DNA of 64,000 nt from Sipunculus nudus (lineage: Eukaryota > Annelida > Sipuncula > Golfingiida > Sipunculidae), in the NCBI GenBank assembly GCA_026874595.1, contig CM049307.1:42294362-42358361 (forward strand). Reading direction: 5' to 3'. Each line of letters begins with the position of its first letter. Positions within the stretch are counted from its first letter, which is position 1. Positions 24,701 to 36,700 of this stretch are shown here, in pieces. The notes beneath the pieces were generated by a model. The model searched no databases. It was not told where the DNA came from and saw only the letters and a program-made list of their open reading frames with translations. The translations under genes were made by a program, and so were the position numbers.

Positions 24701-27700
24701 TTAAATATAACACTCTGACAAAACTGTGTAATTTTACCTTGAGTAAATTAATGATCTTTTCTAACCAGCAAATAACAATAGAGATGAGCTGATTTATAAC
24801 TATTTTAATTATAAATATAATTGACAAAAGTAAAATGTCATTGCTGTCCTGCTAAATTTAAAGACTTTCCTATTATCCTTCCATACTATTCAATCAAAGT
24901 TAAGTTATAGCTCAGTCACAAAATATTTAAACAATAACATTTCCCTCTATCACATTATGATGTTTCTTATGCTTATATTACAAACTGGTTCACAATTCCT
25001 ACAACAGATGGCAGCACCTACCAGTGTCTTCACTTTGGAGGTACACCACTGTGACATGCATATTTTCCCTGTGTGTAGCACATTCTGTGAAATTTGCAAT
25101 ATAAATTTGATCTGTTTCTGGTGACTTAAGATTGCCATGTCATTGCAATGATCATTTTCTTGCCCACACTGATAATATACACAACCAGCCTAGAGCTACA
25201 CAGGCTAACCTTGAAGCTATACACACACAGTCACTCAACCTGGAACTATACACACACTCTGCCTGGAGCTATACACTCAATCAGCCTGAAGCTATACACA
25301 GTCAGCCAGGAGCTATACCCACATTCAGCCTGGAGCTATACACACTCAGCCTGGAGCTACACACTAAGCCTGGAGCTATACACACACCCAGCCTGGAGCT
25401 ATACATACTCAGCCTGGAGTTATACACACACAGCCTGGAGTTATACACACACTCAGCCTGGAGCTATAACACACACTCAGCCTGGAGCTACACATACACT
25501 CAGCCTGGGGCTATACACACACTCAGCCTGGGACTATATACACCAACCCCTGGGACTATAAATACCCATCCTGGGACCATAAACACCCTCCCTGGGAATA
25601 TAAACACTCACCCTGGGAATATAAACACTCACCATGGGAATATTAACACTATGCCTGGGAATATAAACACTCACAATAGGAATATAAACAAACTGGGAAT
25701 ATAAACACCCACCCTGGGCATAAAAAAACACACACTGGGAATATAAACAACCCAGTAATATAAACACCCATCAAAGGAATATAAAGACTCACACTGGGAA
25801 TATAAACACCCACCCTGGGAATATAAACACTGTCCCTGGGACTATAAACACACACTGGGAATATAAACATCCACCCAAGGAATATAAACACTCACTGTGG
25901 GAATATAAACACCCATCCTGGGAATATAAACACTCACACTAGGAATAAAAACACCCACCCTAGGAATATAAACACTCACACTAGGAAAATAAATACCCAT
26001 CCTGGGAATATAAACACCCTCCCTGGGAATATAAACACCCACCCTGGGAATTTAAACACTCACCCTGCGAATATAAACACTCACCCTGGGAATATTAACA
26101 CTGTCCCTGGGAATACAAACACTCACACTAGGAATATAAACACTCACACTAGGAATTTAAACATCCACTCTGGAAATATAAACACCCAGCCTGGGAATAT
26201 TACACCCAAGTAATATAAACACCCATCCAAGGAATATAAACACTCACACTGGGAATATAAATTCCCACCCTGGGCATAAAAAAACACACTGGGAATATAA
26301 ACACCCCAGTAATATAAACACCCATCCAAGGAATATAAAGACTCACCCTGGGAATATAAACACTGTCCCTGGGAATATAAACACTCACCCTGGGACTATA
26401 AACACACACCGTGGGAATATAAACACCCATCCTGGGAATATAAACACTCACACTGAGAAAATAAACACCCACCCTGGGAATATAAACACCCACCCTGGGC
26501 ATAAAAACACACACTGGGAATATAAACACCGCAGTAATATAAACACCCACCCAAGGAATATAAAGACTCACCCTGGGAATATAAACACCCCCTAAGGATA
26601 TAAACACCCAGCCTAGGAATATAAACACTCCCACTGGGAATATAAACACCTCCCTAAGGATATAAACACCCACCCTAGGAATATAAACACTCCCACTGGG
26701 AATATAAACACCCACATAGGGACTTTAAACAAACACTGGGAATATAAATACCAACCCAAGGAATATAAATACTCACCCTGGGAATATAAACACCCAGCCT
26801 GGGACTTTAAAGAAACACTGGGATTTTTAACATCAACCCTAGGAATTTTATCAACCACCCTAGGAATATAAACACCAACCCTAGGAATATAAACACTCAC
26901 CCTGGGAATATAAACACCAACCCTAGGAATATAAACACTCACCCTGGGAATATAAACACCAACCCTAGGAATATAAACACTCACCCTGGGACTATAAACA
27001 CACACCGTGGGAATATAAACACTCACCCTGGAAATATAAACACTTACCATGGTTATTAGCGAGATTCAGAAGACATCCACAGGCGACCATTCTGAGTCGG
27101 TCTGCGTTCTGTTCTGACTTGCCCAGCTGCTGTTTGAGGACATGCACCAGGTGGTCAATCCCACCACATTTATCAACTGTTGTTCGTCCCTCATCTACAA
27201 AACACAGAGATAAAACACTATACACATGGAGATAAACCAGTCATCACTCACCTGCTATAAAATCTAGATTAGCTTACAAGGACTTTGTATTAAGAAGCGC
27301 ATATTATTTATTGTTAACTGATGTGTTTGTTCACAACATAACTCACACAATTATGAACAGAATCTCATGAAATATTTAGAACATTCTGGAAATGGGCAAA
27401 TCTAGAATCAAGATATAGGTGTATATCAGGCACATGATCTGGATCCAGGAACATCATCAAGGAATATTCACAAATGTAAAGTCACTTATGCAGTAATAAA
27501 CCTGGGAATTTGGGCCAAATAAGTAAATGGCAGTGGCTTACATTTATTAAAATGCAGATTTATAGTTATATAAATGTGACAAATTCTGATAAGATAGACT
27601 ATTCCCATTTTAAAGACATGTAAATGAATGATAAAAAATACATATTTAAAACAGTTGTTATTCTTGGAATGATCATGATGGATTTACTAATTTTGACTCT

Positions 27701-30700
27701 TATTCCTAATTCATAAAAACAAATTTGTAATAAAAAACTGCATTAATGAGACCTATACATATTTGGCATCTCCTTATTTAGAACATGTTCAATGCATCAT
27801 TCAAATCCACTACATACAATGACACACAGAGGGAGTAATATCACACAGCTAAGTCCAGTGGCATTTTAAATATTAGTGTTTAAAGCACCCAGCAGAGGTC
27901 AGCACCTGCAGTGTACAATGCTGTTCTGAGCTGCATGGAGACAGTCAATTGACAAGTGGATCTGTTGTGTGTCTGCTTTCTAAATATTACAGTTCACTAT
28001 GAATTCCTGCATATTATAAGTTAATTTCACAGAGCAATCTATTGGTAATTAAGATTCATTTCATACACACCATTCATGAAGGGTTTATTTGGGAATGACT
28101 TCTATTCTTCAAGTATGAGGTACTTTACCAAGTATTCAGTCCCTAAACAGCAAGGACAATAATTTTTCCAGGAAAAAATATAACATACTATATAAACAAT
28201 TGTTAGTTGGACTAAAATATAGAGACAGGGAGAAATGTTTTATCATTAAGCAGAAACTAGAGACCAAAATGCATTTATATGTGAGAAAGATACATATGAA
28301 ACCAGTAAAATGTAGTAAAACATGATACTAGTGTATAGAAACAATATGAAGCATAACTAAAATCTGCAATCACTTCTGGTTTTTTTTTTCATTGATAGAT
28401 ACCACACATTTGATAGATTGAAAATTCTGACAATGACATAATGACAGAGAGGGTATTCCTTGTACCAAAAAGTCTGATACAAAAATGTGACATTAAACCA
28501 AATCACTAAGCACATGGTCTCGTTCTTTCAGTTTCATGATGATTTAAAAAAATATGAACCGTTTTATATGTATAAAAGAAAAATAAGTGTGGCTTGAAGG
28601 ATATATTTTCACTGAATCATGCAAAGATGGAAAATTCAGTGGAGAAATACGGTGAAATCTGTGTGATAAGACCATTTGTGTGACTGGCCAAAAGAGGTCC
28701 TGATTCACAGGTGGTCTTACCAGAAAGGTCAGTTATAACAAATGTGAGTGCTTTCAGTTCTCTCAAGGGTCTTAATAGACAGGTGGTCTTTCAGACAGGT
28801 TCCACTGTACATGTGTGCATGTATGAGAACCTTCATTGCAAACTGAAAGGATTTAGTCCCAGTGTTAATGATATGGAAGAACATATTTTAATTAATGCTG
28901 GATTACAATGAAAGTTAATAATTTTTATTGCATGGACAACTAATCTTAGATTGTGATTCTGTAAATGTTGAAATTTCTTATAGTTAAAAAAAATATGAGA
29001 GAAAAAAAATAAAAATATACCATTCACAGATTATCTGGTCATGACTGTACTTCTATAACTTATACTGTATTTATGGTAATACTACAATCTATATCGCTAC
29101 CAACACAATCATCACTAATATAACTTTCATTATTATCATTAACAGAAGCACTTTACACATTATACATCTTTTGTATTAATATAAATTCAATACATGGTAT
29201 TAGATTCACCAGCGACTTTGAAGTAGGTACATCCAAGTTTCTATTTAGTAACTTAATTATGGATGAAGCAATCAGCAGGCAAGCTGACAACAGTTCTGTA
29301 TACCTAGTAATTTGCACCGCAGCCATTCCTGACACAGACACTAAGTTAAACTGACGGAGCTAATGCGCCGCATCAATAAGACTGTCTGACATCCAATCTC
29401 CCATGGTATTGATCATATGCATTCCGGCAGGCGGCAGAGCTGAATAAACGAGAGAGAATAAACCATGATGAGGGAAACACTCAAACCTGCCTGGCAACAA
29501 AAGTCAACCTGTCTGGTGGGAAATAGGCATTGTAATAAAACAAAAAGGGTACATAAACCAAATAAGCTTTAATCGAAGATATGGAGCAGCCGAATGTGAA
29601 GCAATTTGTTATAATATACATTAATATACAGTGGAACATGTCTGGAAGACCACCTGTGTATTAAGACCACCCTTCAGTGAACCAAGCATATTCATACTAA
29701 TTATAAATGACTTGTCTAATAAAACCATTTGTGAATTAAGACCACTTTTGGCCACTCCCATTGATGGTCTCCTAACACAGGTTTCACGGTATATATAAGA
29801 TACCCTTAAAAATTAGACCTTAACATATTTAATGAAAATTAAGGTATAAACAGCCTGTTAAAATTTAAAAAAAGGTCATAAAAAATTAGGAATGCCATGC
29901 AAGAGAAATTTGACTTAAAAACTACACATGGATGTATTCTGGTGAGACCCAAGTCCAACTAATTCCTGTTGTTTCTTTTAGATATTGAACAACTACAATA
30001 CCATCACTTAATATATTATGGATTTTGATGCAATCATTTCATTTAAGACTCAAATTATTTAATGTTTTAATATACTGATATAAATGTATACAGTATGATC
30101 TTTGGAAAACAGAGAAATCAATCACAATATATATTCATTTGTTTGGTACATGTTAGGGACATCGAACTCTATGTTGAATTCAGAATTATAACACCAACAA
30201 TTTCAAAACAAGCCAGTCTAACAGACAGATGGAAAGAAGGACATGTGGACGGCTTGCAGACATAGAACCATCAATATTGCTCAGTTGTCTTATTGACAGA
30301 TGAGCTGAACATATAAAAAATAAACTGAGGAGTAAGGATTATAAATTAACAGTGCAAATAACCATTCATGTCACTCTATCCTTATTTCACTGATAGCACC
30401 CTCTGTAGGTCACTGCCCTGACCTTTGAGAAAATTATATGTTAGTCAATAACAAGTCCTGTCTGAGGGGAGGTTCTTTACCTCATCCTCTGGGGACTGAC
30501 AAGTAGATTACACGGTCATGTAACATAGATGTCACGGAGACCCGCATCATCCACTCATAGATGCCAGCAGAATGTCAAAGAGCCTTCCCTGACTCGCTCA
30601 TGTTCCTCAGCCAACTCTGTTAAAAGGTTTGATTTGGAGACTGAATTGTCATCACACCAGCCGGCCAAGTAATCCTAAGTCCCAAGTGGTTTTTGTGGAT

Positions 30701-33700
30701 GCCAAGGGCACTTCAGCTCAAGTGGTATTCATGGGGTATTTCTGACCAAAATTGTGAGATCGTTATCAGAACCTCAGGAGACAAGATACAGTCTACTGAT
30801 GTTATATGCAGTCCAGCATTAAAACTTAATTGGCTGCAGCTATAAGATCTTCTTATAATGTTTATAATTTGTCTGTTTATGGGTAAACCCTACATATCTG
30901 TTTGATCACTATAAGATCTTAATACATGTTTAATATCTAATAAATTGATGTCCATTTACCATATTACATGTATAAATACATCCCTCCTTTACTTCAAATG
31001 GACAAACCCATTGGCTCCCCTATGACAAAGTAGGCTGCCTGATAGGTCAGAGGGGGAATAGACTTCACTTGTCTACTTAGGCAGGCCTAGAGTGAAGACC
31101 CCACCCTTTGGCACTTACTTAGTAGCTAGGGCCAAAAAATAATAAGATGGATGAAATTAAGCACAGGTGAAGCTGAGTAGCCAGCAACACTCTCTGGATC
31201 TTTGGTGAAATGCTTACCCCAACTCTGGCAGTATGATCATGTTTTGGCATATAAGTAATAATCATTTTTAATTCTGACAGATCTTTTGGTAATTCTGGTG
31301 ATGTAAGGCCAAAATAAAACAAGTGACCCATGGGTCATGACGCTCAGCTGACTGGGAAGAGATTCGCAAAAGGAAATTTTATCACCAGAATGGTAGTATA
31401 TACCCATTCAACTGAAGCATCAAACAGATTAACCAACAGGCCAAGATTTAGTCTGTATTTATATATCTCAAAAATAGAGAAAAATGTGTAAACTTTTAAA
31501 ACTAGAATACGGGTAACCGACAAGTGACTACATGTATCTGCCAAAATCGAATAGTGAGGCATGGATTGAGTGGCAAGGGGAAATAAAGTGAGGTATGTTG
31601 CATATTAGCATGGATGTCTGCAGCCTAAATGTGTATGTAGGTTGTGCCACCTACCACAAATCCAGAAAGCTGTCCAAGTTGTATACACCTGCAAAATTTT
31701 AGGCAGAAAAGTCAAACCACTACATGTATATGAGCGATTTTTGCCCATGGCAGACAAACAGACAAACACTGTGCAAAAATCTTTGCAGGTAACCCCTCCA
31801 GTTTTGTGTATGATAAAGACCTATGTGAGATCTAAACACATGCACAATTTTGGCCCAATCGGTCAAATGGTTCCTGAGATATGAGCTTGGATGTGTCCAG
31901 CGTTAACTAGAATGTAGGTGGCGCCACCTGTCATAAAATCAAGAAAGCTGTCCACGATGTATAAACCTGCAAAATTTTAGGCAGTTATGTCGAACCACTA
32001 CAGAGAAATGAGTAATTTTAGGCCACGGCAGACTAACAGACAGACGCTGTGCAAACATTGTTACAGGTGGCGCCACCATTTTTTGTGTATGTTACAGAGC
32101 TATCAAAGGGCTACATTTGTATAAATTTTATTTCCTGATCGGTCAAACGGTTCCCGAGATATAAGCTTGGATGTCATCAGCGTAAACGTGAACGTAGGTG
32201 GCGCCACCTGTCATAAAATCAAGAAAGCTATCCTGGATGTATACACATGACGAATTTCAGGTGAATTAGTCAATTCACTGCAGAGATATGAGTGATTTTA
32301 ACCCAAGGCAGATGAACAGATGGACACTGTGCAAACATGGTTACAGGTGGCGCCACCATTTTTTGTGTATGTTATAAAGCAATCCAAGGGCTACATTTGT
32401 ATCAATTTTATTTCCTGATCGGTCAAACGGTTCCCGAGATATGAGGGTTTATGAGTGGAAACAGACCCACAAATGGACACTGGATAGAGAGGAAAGGTCA
32501 GAGGTCAATGCAAATTGGTTAGGCACCAGTTCACATGTGACCCGATAATAGGTGTAAGTTTGGGAAAAATCGGTCCATTAGTCTCCGAGGAGCTCTCTGG
32601 AAACGAACGCCGCCACGGCGGAGGAACTCGGTCAAAAACATAGTATCCGCAAAACTTCGTTTTGGCGGATACAAAAATACAGGTGGCTCCACCAGTCTGC
32701 AGAAACTAATAAAAACACTTAATGGTCAATATCCATGCAAAAAATCATGGTGATCTCTGCATTAGTTGTTCAGATACTTCAGTTTTTGTATCAAATTGTC
32801 CATTATTCTGAGGGATACTTCGGAGTCCTATAGCTTGAAGGATATGGGTAACAGAGACCTAATTTCAAGTTTCCACAGGCACCTTTCATGGGCCTCCTTG
32901 CATGACAAGAATGAAGATTCTAGGTCCAGTTGTTGCGATTTGTACCCTGTTGACAGATAACCACATCTTTAAAGGTCTCAAAAAAAAGAAAAAAATTCGT
33001 AAAAATTTAAAAAATAAATAGAGGGGGCACACCCAGTCTGCAGAAACTGATGGAACAGCTCATGATCAATATGTATGCCGAAAATCATGACCATCAGTGT
33101 TGTAGTTATTGAAATACTGCAGTTTTTGTATCAAATTTTCCATTATTCTGGGGGGGGGGGGGGTATTTTGGACCCATACAGCTTAAAGAATATGGGTAAC
33201 AGAGACCTAATTTCAAGTTTCCATGGAGACTTTTCATGGGTCTCCCTGTGTGTCAAGAATAAAGATTCTTGGTCCAGTTTTTATGATTTGTGCCCTGTTA
33301 ACAGATGTTCATATCTTTAAAGGTCTCAAAAATACAGAAAAATTTCGTAAAAAAAAACGAACAAATACAGGTGGTGCCACCAGTCTGCAGAAACTTATGA
33401 AACACTCCATGATCAATATCCATGCAAACAATTATGGTTATCTCTGCATTAGTTGTTCAGATACTTTAGCTTTTGTATCAAATTTTCCATTATTCTGATC
33501 TGTACTTTGGAGTGCCATAGCTCAAAGGATATGGGTAACAGAGACCAAATTTCAGGTTTCCATGGAGACTTATCATGGGTCCCCCTGTGTGTCAAGAACG
33601 AAGATTCTAGGTCCAGTCGTTACGATTTGTACCCTGTTGACAGATAACTACATCCTTAAAGGTCTCAAAAATGGAGAACACAATTCGTGAACATTGAAAA

Positions 33701-36700
33701 ATACAGGTGGCACCACCAGTCTGCACAAACTGATGAAACATCTCATGATCAATATGTATGTCGAAAATCATGACCATCAGTGATGTAGTTAATGAGATAT
33801 TGAAGTTTTTGTATGAAATTTTTGACTATTCTGGGGGGTAATTTTGGGCCCCATAGCTCGAAGGATATGGGTAACAGAGACCTAATTTCTGGTTTCCATG
33901 GAGACTTTTCATAGGTCTCTCAGTGTGTCGAAAATGAAGATTCTAGGTCTAGTCGTTACGATTTGTGCCACGCTAACAGATGACAGCATCCTCAAAGGTC
34001 TCAAAAATAGAGGAAAAAATCGTAAAAAATCAAACAGTACAGGTGGCGCCACCAGTCTGCAGGAACTGATCGAACATCTCATGATCAATATATATGCCAA
34101 AAATGAAGACCATCAGTGATGTAGTTATTGAGATATTGAAGTTTTTGTATGAAATTTTTTACTATTCTGGGGGGTACTTTGGGGCCCCATAGCTCAAAGG
34201 ATATGGGTAACAGAGACCTAATTTCTGGTTTCCAAGGAGATTTTTCATGGACCTCTCAGTGTGTCAAGAATTAAGATTCTAAGTCCAGTCTTTATGATTT
34301 GTGCCTTGTTAACAGATTTTCACATTTTTAAAGGTCTCAAAAATAGAGAAAAAAATTCGTAAAAAATCGAAAAATACACGTGGCGCCACCAGTCAGCAGG
34401 AAGTGATGTAACATCTCATGATCAATATGTATGCCAAAAATCATGACCATCAGTCAAGTAGTTAATGAGATATTGAAGTTTTTGAATGAAATTTTTGACT
34501 TTTCTGGGGGGTACTTTGGGGCCACATAGCTCGAAGGATATGGGTAACAGAGACCTAATTTCTGGTTTCCAAGGAGATTTTTTATGGACCTCTCAGAATC
34601 CCAAGTTACAAGGTTCTAGGTCCAGCAGTTACGATTTGTGCCTGGTTAACGGACGGACAGACGGACGATGGACAAAGAGTGATCGCTATAGCTCAGATGA
34701 CTTTCAGTCAGCTGAGCTAAAAAAGGTATGGTTCTCAGGCACTTTTTTTTAGAAATCAATGCGGGCGGGCGCTTTTTTTATTTTAAATTAATTTTTTGGT
34801 ATGTTTTGATAAAAATGTCAAATTATAAGGGAAAAGCATGAAAATAACAGTTTTATTTTGCTATATAAGTAAAAGCACTACAAAACAAAGGAAATTGTAT
34901 GGTTTTATCTTCTTGAAAGAAATGTCGGAGCGGCAGCAGCTCAAAATTGGAAAGTTTTTATTGAAAATCAAAATAAAAAATTTTGATGCGGGGGTTTAAA
35001 ATTGATGCGGGCGGTGCCTGAGAACCATTCCTTTAATTTTTTTTGGCCTAAAACTTATTTTTTGTTGCTGTATTTTATCCATGGGAAAAATACTACAACA
35101 TAAACCTACATAACATTTCAGAGGTTATTTTACTTAGATGCCTTGGTCTAGCTCTGGGTATTATTAAAAAAACATACCTCATTATAAATATGGATGGGAT
35201 ATAAGGGACATCAAGTTGAAGGATCTCAGGCAAAAAGCCAAAGCACAAGTGACTAAAAGTGAACTGATTCAATAGTGAAGTACAAAACACTGCCTTAAAT
35301 ACTTCCGCATTTTCCTTTCATTCATTCTTAGTATTCTGAGTGAAAATTTCAGCTGTCTTGTAAGACCTATTTTTTTCCCTTGTAAGTCCTATCAGCAAAA
35401 ATTATGTGAGATAACACACATTATGTCATATTACTGCAAATGTTTAAATGTACCTTTAAAACAGTAAATTCAATCAAATCTGAACAATTTTACAAAATGT
35501 AATAATATTTATCTTAATAGTGACAGTGTGACATGAAATCTTACCCTGAATAATATACTTACATATCTCACTGAACTAATCAATATAGGACCATATGTTG
35601 TAATATATTTTTAAGTATTTAAACAGCAATTTTATCATAAATTTAAAAAAAATTATATTTTACAACTGTTTCTCTCTAACCTTTTGTTTTAAGGCTAAAA
35701 CTGACTGGTAGTTTGTTTTACAAATAAATCAACTTATAGGTAAATTTTTCCATATCAAATTTTTACAGAACGATTATTAACAGTTAACCATATGGTATTG
35801 AGTAACAGTGTGTTGAACCAATTACTCAGTGTACACGTCTGTTTTTTTTTTTTTCCTGAACGGTCCAATTCTCCCGCGTCATCCCTCAGCCAGCGGTGAA
35901 GCACTGACGCTGCAAACTTTTCTCACCCAATCGTATCTACTTTTACATGGGCAAGGTTCACGTGACTGGGTCTGGCGTGTTTATTTTGTAAAGTCTTTAA
36001 ATGGACAAGGTTCACGTGACTGAGTCTGGCCTGTTTATTATAAGAAGCATCATGAGATGCTGTGCCGACTGGCGGTTGAATTATTCTTTTTGTGTGTGTG
36101 TGTGTGGGGGGGGGGGAGGGGGGAGTTACCTGGAAACATCCTCTCACGTCATGCAATATGTATGCATTAGAATCGATTCTTTCCCGCAGGGATCAGAAAC
36201 AATGAGAACACTGGTAGTACTAGTGGAACAATAATTTATTACATATATAATAAATATGCCTATGCACATTAATGTAAACAAATCGTTATTAACAAGAATA
36301 TAAAATAACGGAAAATCAATATTTTTTATTGTTGGAAAAGTGTTTTTAAAATGTGCTATTGGGGATAATGTACATAATACCAAAGTTTATAAACGTGGGA
36401 AAACGATACTAAACTGTGAAGTAACACCAAAGAAACATGTTTTCACAGTACATTTTAATGTATGTTATGTTATTCAAATATATAGGCCTACGTAAGTCCA
36501 ACAATGCTTATCAAAATCATGCCTAGTTTCTATGATTTCATAGCAGTACATTCTGGTATCTTAGAGGAAAATTGCACGTAGGCCTACATATCTTCATGCA
36601 CTTACTTATCCAGGTCTTCAATTTGCACTTTATTTCAGTGCCATTTAAATGAAGCATAATTACGTCATATGAAATTAATATAAAATGGAAATATAATATA

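Larger units (their letters stand above)
17515..27047. other. Intron C-D (9.5 kb)
   Basis: Holds a GC-richer unexplained block (about 18460-18960), a possible cassette exon (19341-19454), an interspersed repeat copy (20940-21555), a 44-bp direct duplication (23288-23377) and the 21-bp minisatellite (25180-27045). The rest is AT-rich with several TAATTA-like motifs around 24050-24120. Confidence 0.65.
31322..34725 (+). mobile_element. Large modular 'gctcagctga' element with two internal tandem cassettes
   Basis: Starts gtgacccatgggtcatgacg + ctcagctgactg and ends cagtcagctgagct, so gctcagctgactg is inverted at the two ends. Cassette 1 (31607-32672): about 280-bp units with ggtggcgccacctgtcataa, ending in a hairpin. 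Cassette 2 (32680-34700): six units of about 340 bp. No transposase frame was seen. Confidence 0.65.

Noticed and set aside
25180-27045. A CRISPR-like array of short regular repeats
   Set aside because: Units are contiguous without unique spacers and lie in an animal gene intron; this is a minisatellite.
25132-27050. Several long open frames with VYIPRV, CLYSQG or LELYTH repeats
   Set aside because: They follow the 21-bp period of a minisatellite, exist in more than one frame and lie in an intron beside exon C.
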